The notes: generated from the sequence alone by a model not told the origin. Counted from the first letter of the stretch, positions 18,570 through 27,597 are shown. The stretch is 54,893 nucleotides of DNA from Nevskia sp. (GCA_016779605.1 JADHNH010000010.1:1-54893), one strand, 5' to 3'. Numbers and translations are program-made.

Positions 18570-19834
18570 GTGCCAGCTCCCACGCCGACGATCTTCCCAG
18601 GGCGCGTCTCATTCATCCGCACGGCCACGATCACGCCGGACAGCAAGGTCAGAGCAGCCACAAGCCACAGCGCCGCCGCAAGGCCGAAAATATCGGCCGT
18701 AAAGCCCGCCAGCAGCGCGCCCACCGCATACCCGAGGTCGCGCCAGAGCCGGTAGACGCCGACGGCGGAAGCGCGCCAGGCAGGATGTGCGACGTCTCCG
18801 ATGGCGGCGAGCAGGGTCGGATAGACCATCGCCGTCCCGACCCCGAGCAATACGGCACCGACCGCGAAATCGGCGAAATCCGCCGATCGCGCGGTAGCGG
18901 TAACTGCAATGCCGCCTGCCTGCAGCCACATACCCGACGCAATCAGCCACTTGCGGCCGATCCGGTCGGACAGGGCACCGGTAAAGATCTGCGATGCGCC
19001 CCAGACGGCGGGATAGATCGCGGCAAGCACGCCGATTTGCGCCAGCGTCATGCCCATTGCAGCGAACACCAGCGGAAACAGGCCCCAGGCCATCCCGTCG
19101 TTGAGGTTGTTGACGAAGCCCGCCTGGCTCACGCTGGACAGGTTGCGGTCGGTCAGCGAGGTGCGGCGGAAGATCTCCCCCTGCGTCAGCTTGCCTTCCT
19201 CCATTACCGCACTGTGCGCACGCAGTTCATGGATGACGTGGTGCCGCGTCTCGCGCACCGCAAAAACCGAGAGCGCAAGCCCGGCGGCAACGTAGACCAC
19301 GCCCAGATAGAACGGCTCGGGCCTGAGCCCGAAGCGCGCCGCCAACCAGCCGGTGGCCAGCGCGCTGGCCGCCACTGCGAAATAACCGGAAAACTCGTTG
19401 AGCCCCATTGCCAGGCCGCGCTGCCTGGGGCCGACCAGGTCGATTTTCATGATGACCGTGGTGGACCAGGTCAAGCCCTGGCTCACACCCAGCAGCACGT
19501 TGGCGGCGACCACCCAGTTCCAGCCCGGCGCCCACATCAACGCGAACGGCACCGGAATTGCGGCCAACCACCCCGCGACCAGCACCTGCTTGCGGCCGAA
19601 ACGGTCGGAAAAGCGCCCGGCGAAATAGTTGGTCAGCGCCTTGGTGAGCCCGAATACGACGATAAAGGAAAGGATCGCCGCACGCGCTGCGATATGGAAT
19701 TCCCGCTCGGCGATGGCCGGCAGGATGCTGCGCTCCAGGCCCACCATCCCGCCGACGAAGGCGTTGACCAGCACCAGCAGCGAGAACTGGCCGAAGTTCT
19801 CACGCAGCCCGAGGCGGATGGAGCCTGCGTTCAT
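18560..19834 (-). CDS. MFS transporter
   Basis: Major facilitator of 424 residues and 12 predicted helices. Both halves carry the MFS loop 2-3 motif: [16 protein letters not shown] in the first and [16 protein letters not shown] in the second. It starts 3 bp after the stop of the MBL-hydrolase gene and overlaps ihfA, so it belongs to the ArsR-rhodanese operon. In that context it could export a sulfur oxyanion such as sulfite or thiosulfate, but the family is broad and this is inference. Confidence 0.87.
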   Translation of the reverse strand: MNAGSIRLGLRENFGQFSLLVLVNAFVGGMVGLERSILPAIAEREFHIAARAAILSFIVVFGLTKALTNYFAGRFSDRFGRKQVLVAGWLAAIPVPFALMWAPGWNWVVAANVLLGVSQGLTWSTTVIMKIDLVGPRQRGLAMGLNEFSGYFAVAASALATGWLAARFGLRPEPFYLGVVYVAAGLALSVFAVRETRHHVIHELRAHSAVMEEGKLTQGEIFRRTSLTDRNLSSVSQAGFVNNLNDGMAWGLFPLVFAAMGMTLAQIGVLAAIYPAVWGASQIFTGALSDRIGRKWLIASGMWLQAGGIAVTATARSADFADFAVGAVLLGVGTAMVYPTLLAAIGDVAHPAWRASAVGVYRLWRDLGYAVGALLAGFTADIFGLAAALWLVAALTLLSGVIVAVRMNETRPGKIVGVGAGTWR

Positions 19835-19837
19835 CGA

Positions 19838-20575
19838 TCAATCCGTCAAGCCCAGGTTGCTTCGTACCATCGCGTCCATGTCGGCTGGACGCGGCGGAAT
19901 CTCCTTGGTCAGGAATTGGACGAAGGCGGCTTTGTCCATGGCCAGCGCCGGATTCCAGCGTCTTTCGAAACCCAGGGTCGAAGACGGCTTGCCGGAAAGG
20001 CCGGCGCCGCAGACGCTGCCGGCCTGATGTGCCGGAAAAACCTCCAGCTCGTCGGGCAGGGTCAAAAGCTTGGCGTGCAGGCTTTGGTGAAGGACGCCCG
20101 CCATCTCGATTTCCCGTCCCGCCAGGTCGGGGCGGCCGACTGCGCCGACGAACAAGGTGTCGCCGGTGATCGCGAACCAGGGTGCTGCGCCGCGGCGCAT
20201 ATCGGTGACGAGCAGGCAGACGCTGTCCTGGGTGTGGCCGGGCGTGTGCAGGACCTCCACCTTCACGTTGCCGACATCGAGCACCTGGCCGTCGTGCAAG
20301 GGCTCGAATTCGAACTTCGCCACGCCCCGGTCGGACTCGTGCAGGCAGTACGGTGCGCCGACGCGCCGGGCCAGCGCCCGCCCGCCCGAGTAGTGATCCG
20401 CATGAACGTGGGTATCGATCACGTAGGTGATTTCGACTTGCGCCTTGCGCGCTTCCTCGACGAACCAGCCCTCATCGCCCGCGACGACGTCCACCGCGAC
20501 GGCCTTGCCCTTGCCGGCGCAGCCGAAGAAATAGGACAGCGACGATTCCCGGGTTGCCAATTGGCGAAAGAACAT
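19838..20575 (-). CDS. MBL-fold hydrolase, persulfide dioxygenase (ETHE1/Blh)-like
   Basis: Metallo-beta-lactamase-fold enzyme of 245 residues. It has the metal motif THVHADHYSGG (about residues 54-64), the next histidine in LHTPGHTQDS, the aspartate in ITGDTLFVGAVGR and the last histidine in PAHQ. The GAVGRPDL segment is typical of ETHE1-like persulfide dioxygenases, which oxidise glutathione persulfide to sulfite. It follows the ArsR-rhodanese gene by 29 bp and precedes an MFS gene, the order known from bigR/blh-type hydrogen-sulfide detoxification operons. Confidence 0.85.
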   Translation of the reverse strand: MFFRQLATRESSLSYFFGCAGKGKAVAVDVVAGDEGWFVEEARKAQVEITYVIDTHVHADHYSGGRALARRVGAPYCLHESDRGVAKFEFEPLHDGQVLDVGNVKVEVLHTPGHTQDSVCLLVTDMRRGAAPWFAITGDTLFVGAVGRPDLAGREIEMAGVLHQSLHAKLLTLPDELEVFPAHQAGSVCGAGLSGKPSSTLGFERRWNPALAMDKAAFVQFLTKEIPPRPADMDAMVRSNLGLTD

Positions 20576-20592
20576 ATTAGACCTTACTAATA
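20575..20592. promoter_or_regulatory. Palindrome TATTAG-N6-CTAATA at the MBL-hydrolase start
   Basis: A perfect 6-bp inverted repeat with a 6-nt spacer lies between the ArsR-rhodanese and MBL-hydrolase genes and overlaps the first base of the MBL start codon. It shares CTAATATTC with the region at the ArsR start. It is a good candidate binding site for the ArsR protein encoded next to it. Confidence 0.5.
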
Positions 20593-20604
20593 TTCAGGAT
20601 GCCT

Positions 20605-21276
20605 TCACGGACTCGCCGAGGCTTGCAGCGGCAATCCCGCCGCCCGCCACTCGCTGACGCCGTCGAGCAGCTTGCGCACCCGATAGCCCCTGTCACCGAG
20701 CAAAGCCATGGCTTCGTCCGAGAACAGGCAAAAGGGGCCGCGGCAGTACGCGACGATTTCCTTGTCGATCGGCAGTTCCGCGAGCCGCTGTTCGATCTCG
20801 GCCAGCGGCATCGAGCGGGCAAACGGCAGGTGCGCAGCCGCATATTCGGCGTGTGGCCGCACGTCGATGACGACAATGTCGCCGCGGCGCGCCTGCTCCA
20901 GCAGCTCTTCGCGGCCGACCGAAACGAGCTTCGCCGGATCGGCCGCCATCTTGTCCAGCGCCGTCCTCAGTTCCAGCAAGTGCTCTTCGGCGACCCAACG
21001 CAGGGTGACGCAGAGGCCCGCCACATCGCCCCCCGTAAGCCGGTAGATCACGTACTTGCCGGCGCGGCTGGACGCGACGAGGCCGGCAAGCTTCAGGGCC
21101 TTGAGGTGGGCACTGGCGAGTTGCACATCGATCGACAGCTCCGCAGCGAGCGCCTCGACGGTCTTTTCGCCCTGCGCCAGCAGTTCCAGCAACTCCAGCC
21201 GCTTCGGGCTGGAAAGGGCCTTGCCGATCCGCGCGACCTGCTCGTAGAGGAGGTTCTTCAGCAATCGCTTATTCAT
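20605..21276 (-). CDS. ArsR-type regulator fused to a rhodanese domain
   Basis: A two-domain protein of 223 residues. The N-terminal winged helix (about residues 12-90, with LSIDVQLASAHLKALKLAGLV) is ArsR-like. The C-terminal rhodanese domain (about residues 120-218) has VIDVRPHAEYAAAHLP and the active-site loop YCRGPFC with the catalytic cysteine. The rhodanese domain probably senses persulfides or low-molecular sulfane sulfur and releases the repressor. The ArsR domain itself carries one cysteine (GLCVTLRW) and so lacks a full metal site. It is first in the operon with the persulfide-dioxygenase-like and MFS genes. Confidence 0.88.
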   Translation of the reverse strand: MNKRLLKNLLYEQVARIGKALSSPKRLELLELLAQGEKTVEALAAELSIDVQLASAHLKALKLAGLVASSRAGKYVIYRLTGGDVAGLCVTLRWVAEEHLLELRTALDKMAADPAKLVSVGREELLEQARRGDIVVIDVRPHAEYAAAHLPFARSMPLAEIEQRLAELPIDKEIVAYCRGPFCLFSDEAMALLGDRGYRVRKLLDGVSEWRAAGLPLQASASP

Positions 21277-21298
21277 TCTAATATTCTATTGAATGAAT
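21271..21298. promoter_or_regulatory. Inverted repeat at the ArsR-rhodanese start
   Basis: ATTCATTC (21271-21278) and GAATGAAT (21291-21298) form a perfect 8-bp inverted repeat with a 12-nt spacer that contains TAATATTCTATT. It overlaps the regulator's start codon (21274-21276) and shares CTAATATTC with the palindrome before the MBL gene. It is a candidate autoregulatory operator. Confidence 0.5.
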
Positions 21299-21413
21299 GA
21301 ATATTGGGCAAATATCAGAACTGCCTCAGAGGGCACTCTCCGGGACGAGGAGCTTGTTGCGGAGCGGCATCCAAAGGTGCCGGGCACCGCCTCCGGCCGC
21401 CGGCTGTGCCGAT

Positions 21414-21566
21414 TCAGGCGGTACTGCCGCAGTTGACCACCCGATCACGTCCGGCCTGCTTGGCCCGATACAAAGCCTCGTCGGCAGCGTCGATCAGGAC
21501 GTCGACCGAAGTCCCATCCTCCGGACTGACCGCGACGCCCACCGGGATGGTGATCTGCCGCAGCAC
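21414..21566 (-). pseudogene. C-terminal remnant of a GGDEF (diguanylate cyclase) domain
   Basis: The minus strand encodes 50 in-frame residues ending at a natural stop. They read VLRQITIPVGVAVSPEDG, then DEALYRAKQAGRDRVV, which is the last third of a GGDEF domain. The GGDEF active-site loop and everything before it are missing, and the upstream sequence (21570-21690) is unrelated. It is therefore a truncated relic, not a working cyclase. It lies between the ArsR operon and tRNA-Leu. Confidence 0.75.
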
Positions 21567-21700
21567 ATGATTGGGGAAATACAGGGCTGGTTGCCGGATT
21601 TACGCAGCAGTTTGCCCGGCCGTGGCGTGCGCCTGCGCCGGGCCGGGCCGGCAGCCAGTCATTCAGGGTGACGAACTGATATTATTTTTGCGTCTTCTTA

Positions 21701-21787
21701 TGGTGCCCGAAGCCGGACTCGAACCGGCACGACCTAGCGGTCGAGGAATTTTAAGTCCCTTGCGTCTACCGATTCCGCCATTCGGGC
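21701..21787 (-). tRNA. tRNA-Leu (UAA)
   Basis: An 87-nt gene including an encoded CCA. The acceptor stem pairs GCCCGAA with TTCGGGC. The anticodon stem-loop AGGGA-CTTAAAA-TTCCT gives anticodon UAA. A long variable arm (CTCGACC...GGTCG) and the T-arm GGTTCGAGTCC are class II tRNA-Leu features. Confidence 0.96.
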
Positions 21788-22098
21788 GCTTCAAGCTGCG
21801 GCACGCGCCGCCGATAATCTGACAGTGTACCCGCATCGACTGGCGCGAGCCGCCCGAGTCGCCCGAGTCGTGTTAGTCGATCTACACCACAATTATTCTG
21901 CACCATTGGTTTGTCAGCCAGCCCGGCCACTATCTAAGCTCAAGACCGGCAGGGACCTTGCGGCGTTGATTTGGGGAATGCGTAAATGGAATTGAGCGCT
22001 GCCCGTCCGGGAAGCTGCCAGCCGGCGGTTGCCGGCGCGCCGGCGACAGCGCGTGCGCGGCGCCGGCCAGCCGGCGCAGCCCCGATGGCCGGCGCTCG
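21788..22098. other. Intergenic region upstream of the histidine kinase
   Basis: About 310 bp with no convincing ORF. It holds the upstream region of tRNA-Leu, a short tandem repeat of GAGTCGCCC-like 9-mers around 21849-21868, and an AT-richer patch at 21885-21940. TTGTCA at 21911-21916 with TCTAAG 16 bp downstream is a weak candidate promoter for the kinase gene. Confidence 0.35.
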
Positions 22099-24060
22099 AT
22101 GATCTTCGGCATCAAGCGGCCGCTGCGCTGGCGCCTGCGCGACCTGCCCATCGCCGCCAAGCTCGGCCTGATCGCCGCGGTATTCGGCACCATCACGCTG
22201 GGTCTGATCGTGCTGCTGACGCAGGCCCTGGACGCGGCCGCCGGCGTGCGCAGCTTCATCGCCGCCGAAGGCCAGTGGTCGAAAGGCCAGAAAGATGCGG
22301 TGTTCTTCCTGAGCCGCTACCTGCGCAGCCGCGACGAGCCGGATTTCGCCGCATTCCGCCAGGCGATCGCCATCCCGCTGGGCGACCGCAAGGCACGCCT
22401 GGAAATGGAAAAGCCGCAATTCGACGACGCCGCCGCCACCCGGGGTTTCATCGACGGCGGCAATCCGCCGGCGGATATCCCGTACATGATCGCGCTGTTC
22501 CGGCGTGCCTACCGGCTTGGGGTGCCGATGCCGGGGGCGGAGCTTTGGCGGGCCGGGGAATTGCAGGTGCTGGAGCTCTGCCGCCTGGGCGACGAAATTC
22601 ACGCCGCCGCGGCGGCCGGCACCCTGGCCCCGGAACAGGATGCTCGCTACGTGGCAGCGATCGACCGGGTGAACCTGCTGGCCTCCATGCTGGAGCGCCA
22701 GCTCTCAACGGCCGTGGCGCAGACCGCACGCGACGCGCGCAGGCTCCTGCTGCGCGGCGTGGCCAGCCTGTCGCTGGCGATGCTGGCCCTGGGCCTGCTG
22801 ATCTCCTGGCGCGTGAGCGCCGACCTGCGCCGCTCGGTGCGCAGCCTGCGCGATGGCGCCTTGCGCGTCATGGGCGGCGACCTCGACGTCCGCGTCGCCG
22901 GCGACTCGCGCGACGAGCTGGGACAGTTCGCCGACGTATTCGACGAAATGGTGCGCCGGCGCCGCGAGGCGGAGCGGGCGCTGCGCGCCGCCACCGAGAT
23001 CAACGAGGCGATCATGCAGAACGCCACCGATGCGATCTACGTCATCGGCGGCGACATGTGCCTGTCGGTGGTCAACCAGCGCACCTGCGAACTGACCGGC
23101 TATCCGCGCGGCCAGCTGCTGGGCATGCCCTGGAGCATGCTGGTGCCGCCCGAGCATGCCGGGCGCCTGGCCGACACCTTCGAGCGGGTGCTGCGCGACG
23201 GCTCGATCGTACGGGACCAGGAAGTGCCGATGCTGCGGCGCGACCTGAACGTGCGCACGGTGCGCTTCAGCGCCGCGCCGCTGCGGCGCGACGGCGCGGT
23301 GTTCGCCATCGTCGGCAGCGCCGAGGACATCACCGAGCGGCGCCGCGCCGAGGCGGAGTTCTCCGCGCGCGCCGCCGAGCTGACCCGCTCCAACCGCGAG
23401 CTCGAGCAGTTCGCCTACGTCGCTTCGCACGACCTGCAGGAGCCGCTGCGCTCGGTCACTTCGTTCACGCAGCTGCTGAGCCGGCGCTACCGCGGCCGCC
23501 TGGACAGCGAAGCCGACGGCTTCATCGACGCCATCTCGCAGAGCGTGCTGCGGATGAAGAGCCTGATCGACGACCTGCTGGCGTATTCCAGCGTCACCTT
23601 CGACCCCAAGGACATCGAGCTGGCCGCGTTCGACGACATCTTCGCCGACGCCTGCGCCAGCCTGAGCGCGGCGATCGACGCCACCGGCGCCAATGTGACC
23701 TGCGGCGCCCTGCCCTCGCTTCGGGTCAACCGCCGCCAGATCCGCCAGCTGCTGCAGCACCTGATCGGCAATGCGCTCAAGTTCCACGACGGCAGTCCGC
23801 CCAAGGTGCACCTGGACGCCCGGCCGCTGGGCAACGAATGGCTGTTCTCGGTGCGCGACGAGGGCATCGGCATCGATCCGAGCCACTTCGAGCGGATCTT
23901 CGGGCTGTTCCAGCGCCTGCACGAGCGCGCCGACTACCCGGGCAACGGCATCGGGCTGACCTTGTGCAAGAAAGTCGTCGAGCTCCACGGCGGCCGCATC
24001 TGGGTCGAGGCCGGCAATCCCGGCTCGGTGTTCAAGTTCACGCTGCGCGCCGACCGCTGA
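22099..24060 (+). CDS. Orphan membrane sensor histidine kinase (HAMP-PAS-HisKA-HATPase)
   Basis: A 653-residue kinase. TM1 (about residues 21-43) and TM2 (about 213-236) flank a periplasmic sensor with an acidic, low-motif sequence. A HAMP linker (about 238-290), a PAS domain (about 305-415, ending SAEDITERRRAE), the phosphoacceptor motif ASHDLQEPLR (His near 444) and an ATPase domain with N box LIGNALKFH, DEGIGI and GNGIGLTLCKK follow. The HDLQEPLR type is that of phytochrome-like and light/redox kinases. No response regulator is adjacent, so it is orphan. The ATG at 22099 has no clear ribosome site, so the start could be off by some codons. Confidence 0.87.
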   Translation: MIFGIKRPLRWRLRDLPIAAKLGLIAAVFGTITLGLIVLLTQALDAAAGVRSFIAAEGQWSKGQKDAVFFLSRYLRSRDEPDFAAFRQAIAIPLGDRKARLEMEKPQFDDAAATRGFIDGGNPPADIPYMIALFRRAYRLGVPMPGAELWRAGELQVLELCRLGDEIHAAAAAGTLAPEQDARYVAAIDRVNLLASMLERQLSTAVAQTARDARRLLLRGVASLSLAMLALGLLISWRVSADLRRSVRSLRDGALRVMGGDLDVRVAGDSRDELGQFADVFDEMVRRRREAERALRAATEINEAIMQNATDAIYVIGGDMCLSVVNQRTCELTGYPRGQLLGMPWSMLVPPEHAGRLADTFERVLRDGSIVRDQEVPMLRRDLNVRTVRFSAAPLRRDGAVFAIVGSAEDITERRRAEAEFSARAAELTRSNRELEQFAYVASHDLQEPLRSVTSFTQLLSRRYRGRLDSEADGFIDAISQSVLRMKSLIDDLLAYSSVTFDPKDIELAAFDDIFADACASLSAAIDATGANVTCGALPSLRVNRRQIRQLLQHLIGNALKFHDGSPPKVHLDARPLGNEWLFSVRDEGIGIDPSHFERIFGLFQRLHERADYPGNGIGLTLCKKVVELHGGRIWVEAGNPGSVFKFTLRADR

Positions 24061-24087
24061 GCCGGCCGCAACGCCGCCGCGCCAATC

Positions 24088-25251
24088 CTATTGGCGCAGC
24101 GCGCCGAAGAACGTGCGCAGGTCGGCCAGCACGCGTTCCGGCTCCTCCACCTGCGCAAAGTGCCCGCCGCGCTCGAAGCGGTTCCAGCGCTTGAGGTTGT
24201 AGTAGCGCTCCGCCCAGCGGCGCGGCTGCTTGAGCACCTCGCGCTCGAACACCATGATGCCGGTCGGCGCGCGCACCACCGGCAGTCCTTCGACGGACGG
24301 CTGCCAGTGCCGGTGCGCCGCCTCGTAGTAATAGCGCGCCGAGGTGCCGTAGCTGCGCGTCACCCAGTACAGCATTACGGTGGTCAGCAGGTCGTCCTTC
24401 GGGAAGCGCGTTTCCACCTGGCCGCCGCAGTCGCTCCAGGCGCGGCGCTTTTCCAGGATCCAGGAGCACAGGCCCACCGGCGAATCGTTCAGGGCGAAGG
24501 CGATGGTCTGCGGCCGCGTGGTCTGGATGGCGAAATAGCCGGCGTCGTCGGCGAAGAAGCGCGCGTTCTCGCCGATCCAGTGCTTTTCCTCGGGCGCGAA
24601 ATCGGCCGGGTCGACGGCGCCGCCGGTGAACAGGTCCAGCGGCACCATCAGCGTGAAATGCGCGCCGATCAGGCGCTCGGCGTATTTGTGGCCGAGCTGG
24701 CCGGTGATCAGGGCGCCCCAGTCGCCGCCGTGGGCGGCGAAGCGCGGGTAGCCCAGCCGCTCCATCAGCTTGACCCACAGGTCGGCGGTGCTCCAGAAGT
24801 TGAGGCCGGTGCGCGTCAGCGGCGTGGAAAATCCGTAACCGGGCAGCGAGGGCACGACCACGTCGAAGGCGTCCGCGGGATCACCGCCATAGGCTGCCGG
24901 GTCGGTCAGCGGGCCGATCAGCTTGCGGTAGTCCCAGAACGTCCACGGCCAGCCGTGGCTCATGATCAGCGGCATCGGCCGCGGACCCTTGCCGCGGACG
25001 TGGATGAAGTGGATCGGCACCTCGTCGATGACGGTGCGGAACTGCGGGAACGCGTTCATCGCGCGCTCGTGCTCGCGCCAGTCGTAGCGGTCGCGCCAAT
25101 GGGCCACCAGCTCGCGCAGGTAGGCGCCGTTGGTGCCGTACTCCCAGCCGTCGTTGCCGAAGTCCTCCGCCCAGCGCGTGCGCTCCAGGCGCTGCTTGAG
25201 GTCGGTCAGCACTTCTTCGGCCACCGCCACCTTGAACGGCTCGATCGTCAT
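24088..25251 (-). CDS. Epoxide hydrolase, EHN-type alpha/beta hydrolase
   Basis: Alpha/beta-hydrolase epoxide hydrolase of 387 residues with the N-terminal EHN domain (about residues 4-110, including DLKQRLERTRWAEDF) seen in juvenile-hormone-type epoxide hydrolases. The oxyanion motif is HGWPW (residues 99-103), the nucleophile D177 in HGGDWGAL, and the catalytic histidine H364 in RGGHFAQVEEP. It should form a covalent ester and hydrolyse epoxides to diols. The start at 25251 is supported by ggagga 5 nt upstream; the 663-codon open frame around it is a high-GC artefact. It is the last gene of a minus-strand group starting at 27597. Confidence 0.9.
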   Translation of the reverse strand: MTIEPFKVAVAEEVLTDLKQRLERTRWAEDFGNDGWEYGTNGAYLRELVAHWRDRYDWREHERAMNAFPQFRTVIDEVPIHFIHVRGKGPRPMPLIMSHGWPWTFWDYRKLIGPLTDPAAYGGDPADAFDVVVPSLPGYGFSTPLTRTGLNFWSTADLWVKLMERLGYPRFAAHGGDWGALITGQLGHKYAERLIGAHFTLMVPLDLFTGGAVDPADFAPEEKHWIGENARFFADDAGYFAIQTTRPQTIAFALNDSPVGLCSWILEKRRAWSDCGGQVETRFPKDDLLTTVMLYWVTRSYGTSARYYYEAAHRHWQPSVEGLPVVRAPTGIMVFEREVLKQPRRWAERYYNLKRWNRFERGGHFAQVEEPERVLADLRTFFGALRQ

Positions 25252-25280
25252 CGCTTCCTCCGGTTTTGCTGCTGGCACGC

Positions 25281-26237
25281 TCAGGCGCGTGCACGCACTT
25301 CGTCGAGTGCCTGGGAATATTCGACGCGCATGCGCCGGATCAGCTCGGCCGCCGGCGGCAGGTCGCGCACCGCGCCGACGCCGTGGCCGGCGGACCAGAT
25401 GTCGCGCCAGGCCTTGCTTTCCGGGCCGAGCTCCTCGGCCATGTCCACCGCGCCATGCGCGCCGAGCCGGTCCAGGTCGATGCCGTTGTCGCGCAGGCTG
25501 CGCGCGATGAAGCTGGCGTTGACGCCGGTGATCTTGGGCGTGTAGACGATGTCGCCGGCGCTGGTTTCCAGCAGCAGCTGCTTGTACGCCGCCGCCGCCG
25601 GGCTTTCCTGCGTGCCGATGAAGCGCGTGCCCATGCTGACCAGGTCCGCGCCGGCGACGACCGCCGCCGCGACCTGGCGGCCGGTGGAAAGGGCACCGGC
25701 CAGGATCAAAGTCTTGTCGGTGAGCCGGCGCAGCTCGTAGAGGAACGCGAACGGGTTGAGCGTGCCGCCGTGGCCGCCGGCGCCGCCGCACACGGCGATG
25801 ATGCCGTCGACATCCGCCGCCAGCGCCTTTTCGCCGTGGCGCACCGAGATCACGTCGTGGAACACCAGGCCGCCGTAGGAATGCACCGCCTCCACCACTT
25901 CGCGGGCCGCGCCGAGCGAGGTGATCACCACCGGCACGCGGCGCTCCACGGTGAGCTTGAGGTCGGCCTGCAGGCGCTGGTTGGTCTTGTGCACCACCAG
26001 GTTCACCGCGTGCGGGCCGACCTGCGCCACGCCGGCCAACGGCCCCTGCGCCAGCCCCGCCTCGATCTGGTCGAGCCACCGGGCATAGCCTTCGGTGCTG
26101 CGCTGGTTGAGCGCGGGAAACGCGCCGACGATGCCGCTGCGGCAGGCCGCGATCACCAGCTCCGGCCCGGAGGCCAGGAACATCGGCGCCGCAATCAGCG
26201 GCAGGTAGAGACGTCCGGCCAGCGAACCGTGCAGCAT
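25281..26237 (-). CDS. Nitronate monooxygenase-like FMN protein
   Basis: A TIM-barrel flavoprotein of the NMO/2-nitropropane dioxygenase family, 318 residues. Seen motifs are LPLIAAPMFLASGPEL at the N-terminus, VCGGAGGHGG for FMN phosphate, and ILAGALSTGRQVAAAVVAGADLVSMGTRF for the second phosphate site. Some members are enoyl reductase-like (FabK) or act on 2-oxo or unsaturated acyl substrates, so the nitronate activity is only the family name. It lies between a thioesterase and an epoxide hydrolase in the same orientation. Confidence 0.83.
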   Translation of the reverse strand: MLHGSLAGRLYLPLIAAPMFLASGPELVIAACRSGIVGAFPALNQRSTEGYARWLDQIEAGLAQGPLAGVAQVGPHAVNLVVHKTNQRLQADLKLTVERRVPVVITSLGAAREVVEAVHSYGGLVFHDVISVRHGEKALAADVDGIIAVCGGAGGHGGTLNPFAFLYELRRLTDKTLILAGALSTGRQVAAAVVAGADLVSMGTRFIGTQESPAAAAYKQLLLETSAGDIVYTPKITGVNASFIARSLRDNGIDLDRLGAHGAVDMAEELGPESKAWRDIWSAGHGVGAVRDLPPAAELIRRMRVEYSQALDEVRARA

Positions 26238-26285
26238 GCTTGCCCCCAGCGAAATTCCAATATCAAAGCGCCGTCACCGCGCGCT

Positions 26286-26723
26286 TCAGTCGATTTTGTA
26301 GCCCAGCAGCCAGGCGCGGAAATCGTCCGGCACCCGGCGCGGCTTGCGCGTGACCTGGTCGATCATCACGATGGTCGATTCGGCCGAGGCGATGCAACGC
26401 CCCTCGCTGAACAAGCCCTGCCCCAGCGTCATCGAACTGTTGCCCACCGCGATCACGCCGGTGCCCACTTCGACCACGCCCGGCCAGTGCGCCTCGCCCA
26501 GGAAGTTCAGCATCAGCCGGGCAATGACGGTCTGCGCGTCCTTGCCCACCAGGGGCTTGGGAAACTCGTGCATGAACCGCGTGCGGCCGGTTTCGCAGTA
26601 GGCCGCGAAGGCGAGGTTGTTGACGTGTCCGACCATGTCGGTGTCGGAATAGCGGATGGTATCGCTCACCCAGTGACGGTAGCGGGCACGCTCGGTGAGA
26701 TGCGGCGCATGGCTAGCGGCCAT
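26286..26723 (-). CDS. Acyl-CoA thioesterase, 4HBT/YbgC-like hotdog
   Basis: Hotdog-fold thioesterase of 145 residues that cleaves acyl-CoA to acid and CoA. The family motif RYSDTDMVGHVNN carries the catalytic aspartate. The rest (FLGEAHWPGVVEVGTGV, SMTLGQGLFSEGRCIASAES) matches 4HBT folds. The ATG at 26723 with gggggt upstream is preferred over the GTG at 26729. It overlaps the CitE-like gene by 11 nt, so both are in one transcript. It may recycle CoA from dead-end intermediates of the nearby degradation pathway. Confidence 0.85.
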   Translation of the reverse strand: MAASHAPHLTERARYRHWVSDTIRYSDTDMVGHVNNLAFAAYCETGRTRFMHEFPKPLVGKDAQTVIARLMLNFLGEAHWPGVVEVGTGVIAVGNSSMTLGQGLFSEGRCIASAESTIVMIDQVTRKPRRVPDDFRAWLLGYKID

Positions 26724-27597
26724 CGGCACCCCCGCCAGCGCTGGCGCCGGCCGCCTTGAGCAGGCGCCGCGCCGACTTCAGGTGCGGCACGTCGAGCATC
26801 TTGCCGTCCAGCGACACCGCGCCGGAGCCGGCCTCGAACGCCGCCACCACGCGCCGCGCGAATTCCAGCTCGGCGGCGGACGGCGTGAACGCGGCGTTGA
26901 TCACCGGCACCTGGTCCGGGTGGATGGCGATCTTGCCGGTGAAGCCCTCGTGGCGCGCGGTCTCCGCACTGCGGCGACAGCCCTCGGCGTCGCGGAAATC
27001 CACGTGCACCGTATCCAGGGCCTCGATGCCGAGGGCGTGCGCGGCGAGCACGCACTGCGTACGCGCATGCTGGTAGACCGGCCGCCAGGCGCCCTCCGGC
27101 GTGCGCGGATCGCCCGCGCCCAGCGCCGTGCTGAGGTCCTCGGCACCCCAGGTCAGCACTTTCAGGCGCGGCCGCGGCACCTTGAGCAGCTCGGGCATGC
27201 GCAGCACCGCCGACGGCGTTTCCGTGCTCACCGTGAGAATGCCCACGGTGCCCGCCGCCACGCCGTGGATCGCCTCGGCCATGTCCAGGTAGTGGCTCAC
27301 CGTGTCGAGGTCTTCCGGGCCGCGGATCTTCGGCAGCAGGATGCCGGCCGGCGCCAGCGGCACGGCGGCGGCCAGGTCCTTTAGCAACTCGCCGGATTCC
27401 AGGTCGTTGACCCGCACCCAGATCTGGCTGGCGCCGTGATAGCCGGCGAGGTATTCGGCGAGCATCTTGCGCGCCGCAGGCTTGCGCGGCGGCAGCACCG
27501 AGTCTTCCAGGTCCAGCGCCAGCGCATCGGCGCCGGCGGCGGCAGCCTTGGCGAGCTTGCGCTCGTTGTCGGCTGGAACGAACAGCAGTGATCGCAT
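26713..27597 (-). CDS. HpcH/HpaI-type CoA ester lyase (CitE-like)
   Basis: A TIM-barrel lyase of 294 residues of the CitE family, which cleaves or hydrolyses CoA esters of beta-hydroxy or malyl type using Mg2+. Visible motifs are LLFVPADNERKLAKA at the start, DALALDLEDSV (Mg2+ and phosphate region), TVGILTVSTETPSAVL and the aspartate-rich LTWGAEDLSTALGA. The start at 27597 is chosen because MRSLLFVPAD is the family N-terminus; the upstream frame is unrelated. It is the first gene of the minus-strand group and has a divergent promoter with a palindrome. Confidence 0.85.
   Translation of the reverse strand: MRSLLFVPADNERKLAKAAAAGADALALDLEDSVLPPRKPAARKMLAEYLAGYHGASQIWVRVNDLESGELLKDLAAAVPLAPAGILLPKIRGPEDLDTVSHYLDMAEAIHGVAAGTVGILTVSTETPSAVLRMPELLKVPRPRLKVLTWGAEDLSTALGAGDPRTPEGAWRPVYQHARTQCVLAAHALGIEALDTVHVDFRDAEGCRRSAETARHEGFTGKIAIHPDQVPVINAAFTPSAAELEFARRVVAAFEAGSGAVSLDGKMLDVPHLKSARRLLKAAGASAGGGADGR

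Noticed and set aside
18785-20590. Plus-strand frame of 601 codons across the MFS and MBL genes
   Set aside because: Low-complexity His/Arg/Gln-rich shadow. The minus strand encodes recognisable MFS and MBL proteins.
21571-21822. Plus-strand ORF across tRNA-Leu
   Set aside because: It runs through the tRNA gene and has no family resemblance.
24088-26079. 663-codon frame suggesting an N-terminal extension of the epoxide hydrolase
   Set aside because: The upstream 275 codons are the shadow of the nitronate monooxygenase gene. The ATG at 25251 has a strong ribosome site and begins the EHN domain.
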